Source of the DNA: JAZKGA01 sp040386235
Lineage (GTDB): Bacteria > Pseudomonadota > Alphaproteobacteria > Micavibrionales > Micavibrionaceae
DNA: 64,000 bases
Direction: 5' to 3'
Assembly (NCBI GenBank): GCA_040386235.1
Contig: JAZKGA010000001.1
Span: 1,394,159 to 1,458,158, forward strand
Part shown: in pieces, positions 26,910 to 35,811 of the stretch
How the letters are laid out: each line of letters begins with the position of its first letter
How positions within the stretch are numbered: position 1 is the first letter of the stretch
The notes under the pieces: model-generated
Seen by the model: only the letters and a program-made list of their open reading frames with translations
Told to the model about the DNA's origin: nothing
The model's database searches: none
Made by a program: the position numbers and the translations under genes

Positions 26910-27548
26910 ATGTTTGAAACGATGCTGCAGCATATTGGGACTCACGGCCTTTACGGCATTGCGTTCGGCTATCTGCTCGGCTCCATCCCTTTCGGTCTGA
27001 TTTTCACACGCATGGCGGGATTGGGCGACATTCGCACCGTCGGGTCCGGCAATATCGGCGCGACCAACGTGTTGCGCACCGGCAACAAGAAAATCGCAAT
27101 TGCGACGTTGTTGTGCGACGCGTTGAAAGGCACGTTTGCTGTCCTGCTGGCCGGCCTGTTCGGGCCGCAGGCGATGTATGGTGCGGCGCTGGGTGCAGTT
27201 CTGGGCCACAATTTCCCGGTCTGGCTGGGTTTTAAGGGTGGCAAAGGTGTTGCCACAACATTGGGTGTAATTTTCGGCCTGAATGTCTATGTCGGCCTGC
27301 TGACCGCCCTGACCTGGCTGGGTGTGGCCTATGCCAGCAAGATTTCGTCACTGGGCGCGCTGGTCGCCCTTGGCCTGGCTCCATTTTATGCCGCCTGCCT
27401 GGGCAAGATGGGATTGTTTTACCTGCTGGGCATGCTGGCCGTTATCGCCTGGCTGCGCCACCATGATAATATCCGCCGCCTGATCCGCGGTGAAGAGGCG
27501 AAGATCAATCTGTCTTCTACATCTATCTCTGATGACCGACCTCGCTGA
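26910..27548 (+). CDS. plsY: Glycerol-3-phosphate acyltransferase PlsY
   Basis: 212 residues, integral membrane. It transfers acyl groups from acyl-phosphate to glycerol 3-phosphate, the first step of phospholipid synthesis. The three active-site motifs are visible: GYLLGSIPFGLIFTR, VGSGNIGATNVLRTG and GHNFPVWLGFKGGKGVATTLG. The ribosome-binding site is AAGGAAA. The 3' end overlaps the dprA start by 17 bases. The last 20 residues form a charged cytoplasmic tail. Confidence 0.94.
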   Translation: MFETMLQHIGTHGLYGIAFGYLLGSIPFGLIFTRMAGLGDIRTVGSGNIGATNVLRTGNKKIAIATLLCDALKGTFAVLLAGLFGPQAMYGAALGAVLGHNFPVWLGFKGGKGVATTLGVIFGLNVYVGLLTALTWLGVAYASKISSLGALVALGLAPFYAACLGKMGLFYLLGMLAVIAWLRHHDNIRRLIRGEEAKINLSSTSISDDRPR

Positions 27549-28635
27549 ACACCTCGCATTCCTGCGATTAACTTTGACGGACGGGGTAGGGTCCATCACC
27601 TGTCGCCGTTTACTGCAACGCTATGGCCGCGCCAGTGCGGCTTTGCAGGCTCTTCCTGAATTATCCGCACGTGGTGGCCGTAAAAAACCACTGATTGCCG
27701 CCCCTGTCGCCCTGGCCGAAGACGTGATGGCCGCCTGCGCCCGCGAAGGTGTTGAGATGTTGAGCATCCTGGATGCTGATTACCCTTTGTTACTGGCCCG
27801 TACGGACGACGCGCCGCCGATCCTGTATCTTAAAGGACGGCGAGACTTGTTAACGCGCCCATGCGTGGCGATTGTCGGCGCGCGCAACGCGTCCCATCAT
27901 GGCCGCCGCATGGCGGAAACACTGGCGCAGCAATGCGGCGAAGCGGGCTATATCGTCGTATCCGGGCTGGCGCGCGGGATTGATACCGCCGTACATCGCG
28001 GTGCGTTGGCCAGCGGCACAATCGGTGTTGTGGCTGGCGGGCCCGATATTATTTATCCGCCTGAAAACGCTGCGCTGACTCACAGCCTTTACACGGCTGG
28101 CCTGGTGGTGAGTGAGCAGCCCGCAGGCGTTCAGCCTGCATCCCAGCATTTCCCCCGCCGCAATCGCATCATATCGGGCCTGAGCCAGGGTGTGGTCGTG
28201 GTCGAAGCAAGTCTTCAGTCCGGGTCGTTAATCACCGCCCGGCTGGCCGCTGAACAGGGGCGCGATGTTTTCGCCGTTCCTGGATTTCCGGGTGATCCGC
28301 GGGCGCAGGGCCCTCTTAAATTGCTGCGTGATGGGGCGGTGATGGTTGAAAACGCCGATGATGTGATCAGTGTGCTGAACGGCCCGTTCGCGGAAATGCG
28401 ACAACAGACTCTGGCGCTGGAAAACCCTGAGCAGGATACGTTCGACAGCACGGAACCGGACGCCGATATGCGCGATCAGGTACAAGGGATGCTGTCATAC
28501 ACGCCGGTATTGGTTGACGAATTGGCCGCCGCGTGCCAAATGTCTGTATCGGCATTGCAGGCCGTTATACTTGAATTCGAATTGGCAGGCGTTGTCCGCC
28601 GCGTTTCCGGCAACCGCGTCTGCCTCAATAATTAG
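27532..28635 (+). CDS. dprA: DNA processing protein DprA
   Basis: About 367 residues from ATG 27532 (MTDLAEHLAFLRL). The longer frame from 27490 would extend far into plsY and is not needed. DprA loads RecA onto incoming single-stranded DNA in transformation. The Rossmann core is visible: VAIVGARNASHHGRRMAE, VSGLARGIDTAVHRGAL and FPRRNRIISGLS. A winged-helix (DML1-like) domain at the C terminus contains LVDELAAACQMSVSALQAVI. The presence of pilus genes and dprA is compatible with natural transformation, but no comEC was seen here. Confidence 0.94.
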   Translation: MTDLAEHLAFLRLTLTDGVGSITCRRLLQRYGRASAALQALPELSARGGRKKPLIAAPVALAEDVMAACAREGVEMLSILDADYPLLLARTDDAPPILYLKGRRDLLTRPCVAIVGARNASHHGRRMAETLAQQCGEAGYIVVSGLARGIDTAVHRGALASGTIGVVAGGPDIIYPPENAALTHSLYTAGLVVSEQPAGVQPASQHFPRRNRIISGLSQGVVVVEASLQSGSLITARLAAEQGRDVFAVPGFPGDPRAQGPLKLLRDGAVMVENADDVISVLNGPFAEMRQQTLALENPEQDTFDSTEPDADMRDQVQGMLSYTPVLVDELAAACQMSVSALQAVILEFELAGVVRRVSGNRVCLNN

Positions 28636-28668
28636 GGCCATGCCCTTCACAAGGAAGACGAACACATC

Positions 28669-31218
28669 GTGGCGCAAAATCTAGTCATCGTGGAATCGCC
28701 AGCTAAGGCCAAGACCATCAATAAGTATTTGGGCAAGGATTTCTATGTCCTGGCTTCATTCGGCCATGTGCGTGACCTGCCCGCCAAAGATGGATCGGTC
28801 CTGCCGGATAACGATTTCAACATGCTGTGGACCCTGTCCGAACGGGCCGACAAAACCGTCCGCGATATTTCAACCGCTGTTAAGGTCGCCAATGCCGTCT
28901 ATCTCGCGACCGACCCTGACAGGGAGGGTGAGGCCATTTCCTGGCACATCCGGGAAATCTTGAATGACAAAAACCTGCTGAAAAACAAAACTGTCCACCG
29001 TGTGACATTTAACGAAATTACGCCAAAAGCGGTAAAGGCCGCGTTTGCCGCTCCACGACAACTGGACATGCCACTGGTGGATGCCTATCTGGCCCGCCGC
29101 GCCCTTGATTATCTGGTTGGATTTACCCTGTCACCCGTGCTGTGGCGGAAATTGCCTGGATCACGATCCGCTGGCCGCGTGCAATCCGTCGCCCTGCGCG
29201 TGATTTGCGAACGCGAAGACGAAATTGACGCGTTCAACAGCCAGGAATACTGGAGCATCAGCACGCGCCTGCAAACGCCAGATGGCGCACCGTTCTGGGC
29301 CCGCCTGACACACCTGGCCGGCAACAAGCTGGACAAGCTGGATATCGGATCGGAAGAGGCCGCCCAGGCCGCCGTGCTGCGCATCCAGAACAAGGCTTTG
29401 AGCGTTCAGACGGTTGATAAAAAGCAGGTCCGCCGCTTCCCCGCGCCGCCCTTTATCACATCCAGTTTGCAGATGGAGGCCTCACGCAAGCTGCGTTTTT
29501 CAGCGTCGCAAACCATGCGCCTGGCCCAGCAATTGTACGAAGGGGTTGATATCGGCGGCGAAACTGTTGGTTTGATCACCTATATGCGTACCGACGGCAC
29601 GAATTTGTCCGATGATGCGGTGGGCCAGATTCGTGATTTAATCAAAAAAGAATTTGGCGACAAATACCTGCCTGCCGCGCCGCGCCATTACCGGTCAAAA
29701 GCCAAGAACGCGCAAGAAGCACACGAAGCCATTCGCCCGACCCAATTGCAATACCATCCAAAAGACGTGGCCCAATATATGGAACCGCGCATGGCGTCGC
29801 TGTATGAATTGATTTGGAAACGGACAATGGCGTCGCAAATGGAAAACGCGATTATGGATCAGGTCACGGCGGATATTTCCGACGGGACGGATGATGTGGT
29901 GTTGCGTGCAACGGGATCGACCGTTGCGTTTGACGGCTTCCTGTCCGTATACCAAGAAGACGAGGATGAACCAGACGCGCCGCCAAGCGATGCGGATGAC
30001 ACAAGCCGCAGTGCCCGCCTGCCGCCATTAAATGCCCAGGACGCGCTAAAAACCCTGACGATTGATCCGCAACAGCATTTCACGCAGCCGCCCCCACGGT
30101 ACAGCGAGGCCAGCCTGGTCAAATGCCTGGAAGAAATGGGGATCGGCCGCCCGTCCACATACGCGTCCATTATGCAGGTCTTGCAGGACCGTAATTACGT
30201 TGTCCTCGACAAACGCCGTTTCGTGCCAGAAGATCGCGGTCGCCTGGTGACCGCCTTCCTGAAAGGGTTTTTCGCCCGCTACGTCGATTATGATTTCACC
30301 GCGAATATGGAGGCAGAGCTGGACGCCATCTCGTCCGGCCATTTGGCCTGGAAAGTATCCTTACGCCAGTTCTGGACAGACTTCAAAGCCGCCGTTGACG
30401 GCACGGCCAATCTGCGTGTCAGTGAGGTTCTGGATTACCTGGATGAAACCCTGGGCGCCCACTTCTTCCCACCGCAATCTGCGACCCACGATCCGCGTCA
30501 GTGCCCGACATGCCAAACAGGCCGCCTGTCTCTGAAACTGGGTAAATTCGGCGCGTTTATCGGATGTTCACACTATCCTGAATGCCGCTACACCCGCCCA
30601 TTGGTGGTGGATGACGCCGCAGAAGGCGGCGGCACAGCCGACGGCGCACCAACCAATCGTGAAACAAAGGAACTGGGCACTGATCCAGTTAGCCAGCAAG
30701 CCGTTTCCTTGCGTTTCGGCCCCTATGGCCCGTATGTGCAATTAGAGGTTCCCGCCGATGCGGTTCCCTCTGCGCCTGCACCGGCACCTGTGGCGGCTGA
30801 AGAAGCCGCGCCAGCGAAAGGCAAAGGCAAGGCAAAGGACAAGCCAAAAAGCAAGCCGAAGGCCAAGAAAGACGCTGCGCCAAAACCTAAACGCCAGGGC
30901 TTGCCCCGTGGTTTGAAACCGGACGAAGTAACACTGGAGGTCGCGTTACAGCTGCTGGCCCTGCCCCGCTTTGTCGGGATGCACCCGGAAACCCAGGAAC
31001 GGATTGAGGCCGGCATCGGTCGTTTTGGCCCCTACCTGAAACATCAAAGCAAATTTAAATCTATCCCTGCGGGGGATGATGTGTTAACGATTGGGCTGAA
31101 CCGCGCTGTTGACTTACTGGCACAGGCCAGCACAGGCGGAAAGGGCAAGGGACGCCGTCCCCCTGCACGCCGTGCAGCTGCCAAAAAAACATCTGCCCCA
31201 AAAAAGAAAAAAGGCTAA
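28669..31218 (+). CDS. topA: DNA topoisomerase I
   Basis: 849 residues from a GTG start with an AAGGAAG ribosome-binding site. The Toprim domain appears in LVIVESPAKAKTINKYLG and ATDPDREGEAISWH, and the active-site tyrosine in GLITYMRTDGTNLS near residue 307. A C-terminal zinc ribbon (CPTCQTGRLSLKLGKFGAF and the following GCSHYPEC) and further topoisomerase-C repeats follow. The tail is Lys/Ala/Pro-rich (about 705-745 and the last 30 residues), as in other alphaproteobacterial TopA proteins. It relaxes negative supercoils. It is transcribed with dprA and rnr. Confidence 0.96.
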   Translation: MAQNLVIVESPAKAKTINKYLGKDFYVLASFGHVRDLPAKDGSVLPDNDFNMLWTLSERADKTVRDISTAVKVANAVYLATDPDREGEAISWHIREILNDKNLLKNKTVHRVTFNEITPKAVKAAFAAPRQLDMPLVDAYLARRALDYLVGFTLSPVLWRKLPGSRSAGRVQSVALRVICEREDEIDAFNSQEYWSISTRLQTPDGAPFWARLTHLAGNKLDKLDIGSEEAAQAAVLRIQNKALSVQTVDKKQVRRFPAPPFITSSLQMEASRKLRFSASQTMRLAQQLYEGVDIGGETVGLITYMRTDGTNLSDDAVGQIRDLIKKEFGDKYLPAAPRHYRSKAKNAQEAHEAIRPTQLQYHPKDVAQYMEPRMASLYELIWKRTMASQMENAIMDQVTADISDGTDDVVLRATGSTVAFDGFLSVYQEDEDEPDAPPSDADDTSRSARLPPLNAQDALKTLTIDPQQHFTQPPPRYSEASLVKCLEEMGIGRPSTYASIMQVLQDRNYVVLDKRRFVPEDRGRLVTAFLKGFFARYVDYDFTANMEAELDAISSGHLAWKVSLRQFWTDFKAAVDGTANLRVSEVLDYLDETLGAHFFPPQSATHDPRQCPTCQTGRLSLKLGKFGAFIGCSHYPECRYTRPLVVDDAAEGGGTADGAPTNRETKELGTDPVSQQAVSLRFGPYGPYVQLEVPADAVPSAPAPAPVAAEEAAPAKGKGKAKDKPKSKPKAKKDAAPKPKRQGLPRGLKPDEVTLEVALQLLALPRFVGMHPETQERIEAGIGRFGPYLKHQSKFKSIPAGDDVLTIGLNRAVDLLAQASTGGKGKGRRPPARRAAAKKTSAPKKKKG

Positions 31219-31227
31219 ATTAATAAT

Positions 31228-33576
31228 ATGAATGAAACTTACAGTTCTGCGGCTATCCTGCGTATCCTTGAAAACGCAAACGGGCCGCTGCCCCGCCGTG
31301 CGCTTTTCCATGCCCTTGATATTCCCGTACACTTACAACCCAATGTGCGCAACCTGCTGAAATCCATGGCCCGGCAAGGTGAGATTACCTTGCTGCCCGG
31401 TCATCGCATTGCCCTGACACCCCGTCAACCCGTCAGTGTCCATGTGATGGTCACCGGTTTTGATGCCAATGGCGATCTGCTGGTCCGTTCCGTTACCCGT
31501 GATGCTGAGGGCGACTTCCTGCGTTTCGTTATTCCCAGTGAAACACGCGGCGCGGAAAAAATGGCCAAGGATTCCAACGCCATTATCAGCATGACCCCCG
31601 GTCAAGGAGCATCCAAGATTACAATTGTAAAAATCTTGGAAAACAGCCTTGATAAATTGATGGGCTCGATCGAACAGGCCCGCGACGGCTGGCGCATCAA
31701 ATCGATGAACCGCAAGGATCCCGGCACAATACCCCTGTTATTCCCCGCAGCGATGCAGGATCAGATTAAGGATGGCCTGGTCGTCAGTGCCATGCGCACC
31801 CTTCGCGGCGAAAAAGTAGTCGCCGAATTGATTGATATCCTTGGCCCTATGGACTCGCCCAAACTGATCTCTCACCTATCCGCATACGAAGCGGGCTTGA
31901 TCGACGCTTTCCCGTCTGTAGTCCTTCAGGAGGCTGAGAAATTCACCCTGCCGAAAGACACGGATACACGCGAAGATTTAACAGACATTCCCCTGGTCAC
32001 CATTGATGGGCCAGATGCCCGCGATTATGATGATGCTGTGGCCGCCCAGCGTGACAAGGAACACCCAGACCGCACCCATATCATCGTGGCCATTGCTGAT
32101 GTCGCCTATTATGTTCGCGCAGGCACAGCATTGGATGACGAGGCGCGGCGGCGTGGTAATTCCACATATTTCCCGGATAAAGTCATTCCCATGCTGCCGG
32201 AAACTTTGTCGAACGATTTATGTTCGTTAAAACCGCTGGTTCCGCGCGCCTGCATGGTCGCGCATATGTGGATCAATGACCAGGGTAAAATGGTTCAGTA
32301 CAAATTCACGCGCGGCATGATGAAATCAGCCGCCCGCCTGACCTATGAACAGATACAGCATGCCTATAATGGCCAGCCAGACGACACCTGCACACCGCTG
32401 ATGGACACTGTCATTCAGCCACTTTATGCCGCTTATGGCATTTTGGCGGCGGCACGTGAAAAGCGTGGTGCCTTGAATATCGAAACGATTGAGCGCCAGG
32501 TGATTATTGATGATCGTGGCGAAATGATCGGCGTGCGTCCCCGCCCGCGTTTCGACAGTCAAAAAGTGATCGAAGAATTTATGGTCCTGGCGAACGTGGC
32601 CGCGGCATCCGCATTAGAGGACAAGAAAGCACCCTGCGTTTATCGTATCCACGATAAACCAGCAGCCGAGCGTCTGGCCAATTTAAGTGACTTTATGAAA
32701 GGTCTGGGACAAAAAGTGCCGGACGGCATGTCGCTGGATGGCCGGAAAATCAACGCATTGATGGCTGGTGTGACTGACCCCGCCATTCGCCCCCTTGTTT
32801 CCACCCTTGTCCTGCGCACCCAGGCCCAGGCCCGCTACGACAATGAAAATATAGGGCATTTCGGCTTGCAGCTTGAAAAATATGCCCACTTCACCTCCCC
32901 TATCCGCCGCTATGCCGACTTACTGGTCCACCGGTCGTTGATCAAAGCCTATAAACTGGGCGATGGTGGATTAAGTGAAGATGACGGGACCGATATCGCA
33001 GGGATCGCCGAACACATCACCAAAACTGAACGCCAGTCGTCGGATGCCGAACGGAACGCGACCGATCGCTTTACCGCACGTTTTCTGGCGGACCGCGTTG
33101 GTGCGGAATTTGACGGGGTTATTTCGTCCGTTACGCGTTTTGGCTTGTTTATCTCTTTGGCAGAATTTGGCGCAGACGGACTATTGCCGATGCGGTCCCT
33201 GCCCAACGACTATTACGTTCATGACGAACGCCGCCAGACATTGACGGGCCGCCGATCCGGCATCGTGTTCCGCTTCGGCGAACAGATCCGGATTCGCCTG
33301 GCCGAGGTTAATGCCTTGGCTGGTATGCTCAGCTTTGAACTGGCCGGTACAGTCACCCGCGCCCAGCCGCGCAATGGTGCCTTTAATCGCGACCGGTCAG
33401 ACCGTCCCCGTCCCCCTCATAATAATGACAGACGCCCCCCTGGCAGAGGCCGTGACGACCGCCCACCGCAAGGCAGACGCGATGAACGTCCCGACACCAG
33501 ACCCTCTGGTGGCGACGCCCCGCGCAAGGGGCCTTCCGGCAATCAGCCCAGCAATAAGAAACATCGGCGGAGATAG
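31228..33576 (+). CDS. rnr: Ribonuclease R
   Basis: 782 residues. An N-terminal winged-helix region (ILRILENANGPLPRRALFHA) and cold-shock domains precede the RNB catalytic domain with LVTIDGPDARDYDDAVAA (metal-binding aspartates, about 257-274) and HFTSPIRRYADLLVHRSL. An S1 domain follows (FDGVISSVTRFGLFISL), and the tail of about 70 residues is rich in Arg, Asp, Gly and Pro. It is a processive 3'-5' exoribonuclease acting on structured RNA. The start lies 9 bases after topA with no strong ribosome-binding site, suggesting coupling. Confidence 0.95.
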   Translation: MNETYSSAAILRILENANGPLPRRALFHALDIPVHLQPNVRNLLKSMARQGEITLLPGHRIALTPRQPVSVHVMVTGFDANGDLLVRSVTRDAEGDFLRFVIPSETRGAEKMAKDSNAIISMTPGQGASKITIVKILENSLDKLMGSIEQARDGWRIKSMNRKDPGTIPLLFPAAMQDQIKDGLVVSAMRTLRGEKVVAELIDILGPMDSPKLISHLSAYEAGLIDAFPSVVLQEAEKFTLPKDTDTREDLTDIPLVTIDGPDARDYDDAVAAQRDKEHPDRTHIIVAIADVAYYVRAGTALDDEARRRGNSTYFPDKVIPMLPETLSNDLCSLKPLVPRACMVAHMWINDQGKMVQYKFTRGMMKSAARLTYEQIQHAYNGQPDDTCTPLMDTVIQPLYAAYGILAAAREKRGALNIETIERQVIIDDRGEMIGVRPRPRFDSQKVIEEFMVLANVAAASALEDKKAPCVYRIHDKPAAERLANLSDFMKGLGQKVPDGMSLDGRKINALMAGVTDPAIRPLVSTLVLRTQAQARYDNENIGHFGLQLEKYAHFTSPIRRYADLLVHRSLIKAYKLGDGGLSEDDGTDIAGIAEHITKTERQSSDAERNATDRFTARFLADRVGAEFDGVISSVTRFGLFISLAEFGADGLLPMRSLPNDYYVHDERRQTLTGRRSGIVFRFGEQIRIRLAEVNALAGMLSFELAGTVTRAQPRNGAFNRDRSDRPRPPHNNDRRPPGRGRDDRPPQGRRDERPDTRPSGGDAPRKGPSGNQPSNKKHRRR

Positions 33577-33661
33577 AACACTATAACGCTTGACATCTAC
33601 TGCCGTTTCTTTATAGAAAGGCTGTCCAAAACAGATACGACGAATTTTATGAGGCATCGCT

Positions 33662-33889
33662 ATGGCGAAAAAAGGCGCAACAATCAAAGTCCGACTGGTC
33701 AGCACCGGTAAAAACACCAAAGGTGAATCAACGGGCTTTACCTACTACACCAAAAAGAATCCGAAGAACGTGACTGAAAAGTTCAAGTTCAGCAAATACG
33801 ATCCACGCGCCGTTCACCCTGAAACGGGTAAAGTTGGCTGTCACGTGTCGTTTGAAGAAAAGAAAATGCCCCCTTCCAAAAAACAATAA
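33662..33889 (+). CDS. rpmG: 50S ribosomal protein L33, extended form
   Basis: 75 residues rather than the usual 50-55. The L33 core is clear (KKGATIKVRLVSTGKNTKG, then FTYYTKKNPKNVTEKFKFSK). After KYDPRAVHP there is an insertion (ETGKVGCHVSF) before the conserved end, and a short Pro/Ser/Lys tail. The zinc-ribbon cysteine pairs of some L33 proteins are absent; one Cys remains. It follows rnr and precedes a strong terminator, ending this transcription unit. The position next to pleD/divK is conserved in alphaproteobacteria. Confidence 0.93.
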   Translation: MAKKGATIKVRLVSTGKNTKGESTGFTYYTKKNPKNVTEKFKFSKYDPRAVHPETGKVGCHVSFEEKKMPPSKKQ

Positions 33890-33931
33890 AAGGGCGTAAG
33901 ACTCAATTTACTAAGTGTTGGTTGAACTTCA

Positions 33932-33959
33932 GGCGTCCCGTTTTCGGGGCGTCTTTTTT
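33932..33959 (+). terminator. Rho-independent terminator after rpmG
   Basis: A nine-pair stem (GGCGTCCCG with CGGGGCGTC, two G-T pairs) closes a TTTT loop and is followed by a run of T residues. It lies between convergent rpmG and pleD and could serve both strands, but the T-run is on the rpmG side. Confidence 0.85.
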
Positions 33960-33979
33960 ATGACGGCTTGTCGCGGGAT

Positions 33980-35410
33980 TTATTCCACACGCGGGCGTGC
34001 TTGCGGCGACCAGGCAGATTCGTCCAGGCGACCGCCAGATTCGAAATAGATGCAATTCCGGCCATCTGATTTCGCTTTGTACAACTGCGTATCCGCGCGT
34101 TTCAGCACAGCGTCCAGCGCGGTGTCACCAGCGTTTTCATCCGGCGTAATCAACACACCGCCCAGCGACGTAGTGACATTCAGCGACGGCCCAACAGTAA
34201 ACGGCGTTTCCGCAATCGACCGGCGCAGACGTTCAGCGATAAAATGCGCCATGTCCTCGGTCGTGTCCGGCAGGACGGCCACAAATTCCTCACCCCCCAA
34301 TCGGGCAACCAGGTCAAATGACCGCAGATTGTCACGAATGCGCTGGGCAAACACTTGCAAGACCTTGTCGCCAATGCCGTGGCCGTGCGTGTCGTTGACT
34401 GATTTAAAGTGGTCAATATCCATGTATAACAGGCCGACCGATTTGCGGCTGGCAGCGGCGGATTGCAGCAGCTTTTGCAAATGCACTTCGAAATACCGTC
34501 GGTTATACAGGCCGGTCAGCGCATCGGTCAGCGCCATTGACAGGCTCATCTCGTAATTCGATTTCAGGCGCTCCTGATAGCGTTTGCGCCGGATCTGTGT
34601 CCGCGCCCGCGCCCGCAATTCGTTGCGATCAATCGGCCGCAGGATATAGTCATGCGCGCCGATCTCAAGCCCCTGGGCAATGCGCGGCAAATCATCTTCA
34701 TTCGCGACCATCAAGATTGGCGTATTCCGCGTCCGTTCATTCGACCGTAAATGCGAACATAACCGCAGCCCATCTTCGGATGCCAAGTTCAACGACACGA
34801 TCAACAGGTCGAAATCTTGCGCCGCGACCATCTCCATCGCGGTCAGGCCGTCAGGCGCGGCCAAGACAATGGCATTATCCTGCGACAATGTTTCATCCAT
34901 CTTGGACAGATCGAAATCCAAATCCTCAATCACCAGTATCGCAGCATTCGTGGTTTTTTCGGCAATCGCGCCGCCAGACGTTTCCGCCACCCCGAATTGT
35001 GACGCCGTGCGTTCCCGCGCGCGCCATTCATCAGCCGCCATTTTCAAGCGCACCAGCGACCGGACACGCGCCATCAAGGCGATATCGTTGACAGGCTTAC
35101 TTAAGAAATCGTCAGCGCCGCTTTCCAGGCCCTTCACCTTATCTTCGCTATCGGTCAAGGCCGTAACCATCACGATCGGAATGTGCGCCGTCTGTGGATC
35201 GGATTTCAAGCGCTGGCAGGTTTCAAACCCGTCCATACCCGGCATCATAACGTCCAGCAGGATCATGTCAGGCGAATCGTTCTGGGCCCGCCGGATAGCG
35301 TCTTCACCACTTTGGGCAGTGATAACATCGTAATATTCTGCCGAAAGCTTGGCTTCCAGCAGTTTCACATTAGGCAGGATGTCATCAACAACAAGGATAC
35401 GGGCCGGCAT
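33980..35410 (-). CDS. pleD: PleD-like response regulator diguanylate cyclase
   Basis: 476 residues: receiver 1 (phosphoacceptor Asp53 in LLDVMMPGMDG), receiver 2 with the phosphoacceptor position replaced (LLIVSLNLASEDG, Ser206), then a GGDEF domain with RLGGEEFVAVL (GGEEF 372-376). The inhibitory site RSFD (363-366) lies five residues before it, so product inhibition by c-di-GMP is expected. PleD makes c-di-GMP at the swarmer-to-stalked transition in Caulobacter. The degenerate second receiver is also seen in that protein and acts as a dimerisation adaptor. It is transcribed 17 bases after divK. Confidence 0.95.
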   Translation of the reverse strand: MPARILVVDDILPNVKLLEAKLSAEYYDVITAQSGEDAIRRAQNDSPDMILLDVMMPGMDGFETCQRLKSDPQTAHIPIVMVTALTDSEDKVKGLESGADDFLSKPVNDIALMARVRSLVRLKMAADEWRARERTASQFGVAETSGGAIAEKTTNAAILVIEDLDFDLSKMDETLSQDNAIVLAAPDGLTAMEMVAAQDFDLLIVSLNLASEDGLRLCSHLRSNERTRNTPILMVANEDDLPRIAQGLEIGAHDYILRPIDRNELRARARTQIRRKRYQERLKSNYEMSLSMALTDALTGLYNRRYFEVHLQKLLQSAAASRKSVGLLYMDIDHFKSVNDTHGHGIGDKVLQVFAQRIRDNLRSFDLVARLGGEEFVAVLPDTTEDMAHFIAERLRRSIAETPFTVGPSLNVTTSLGGVLITPDENAGDTALDAVLKRADTQLYKAKSDGRNCIYFESGGRLDESAWSPQARPRVE

Positions 35411-35427
35411 GGTTCAGAAATCCTTCA

Positions 35428-35811
35428 TCAGGCCTGGGGCGGGTTCAGATATTTTTGCACGACTTCGATAAATTTACCGATTGAAATGGGCTTAGACAAA
35501 TAATCCTCACACCCGCCATCGCGTATCTTCTGTTCATCGCCCTTCATCGCAAATGCGGTCACCGCCACAACAGGGATGGATTTCAGTTCAGGATCTTTTT
35601 TCAACCAGCCAGTCACTTCCAGTCCCGACACTTCTGGTAATTGAATATCCATCAGGATCAAATCAGGTTTTTCAGCGCGGGCCATTTCCAGGACATCCTT
35701 GCCGTTACGGGCCTTCACCGTCGCGATACCGTGTGCCTCAAGCAAGTCATTGAACAGCTTCATGTTCAATTCGTTATCTTCGACAATCATCACTTTTTTC
35801 TGGGTGGTCAT
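35428..35811 (-). CDS. divK: DivK single-domain response regulator
   Basis: 127 residues, a lone receiver domain. It has the acid pocket (IVEDNELNMKLF), phosphoacceptor Asp55 (LILMDIQLPEVSG), conserved Thr85 and Lys107 (YLSKPIS). DivK controls the CtrA pathway through PleC/DivJ/DivL in alphaproteobacteria and has no output domain. Its start overlaps the EipB-like gene stop by 4 bases, so it is translated in an eipB-divK-pleD operon. Confidence 0.95.
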   Translation of the reverse strand: MTTQKKVMIVEDNELNMKLFNDLLEAHGIATVKARNGKDVLEMARAEKPDLILMDIQLPEVSGLEVTGWLKKDPELKSIPVVAVTAFAMKGDEQKIRDGGCEDYLSKPISIGKFIEVVQKYLNPPQA

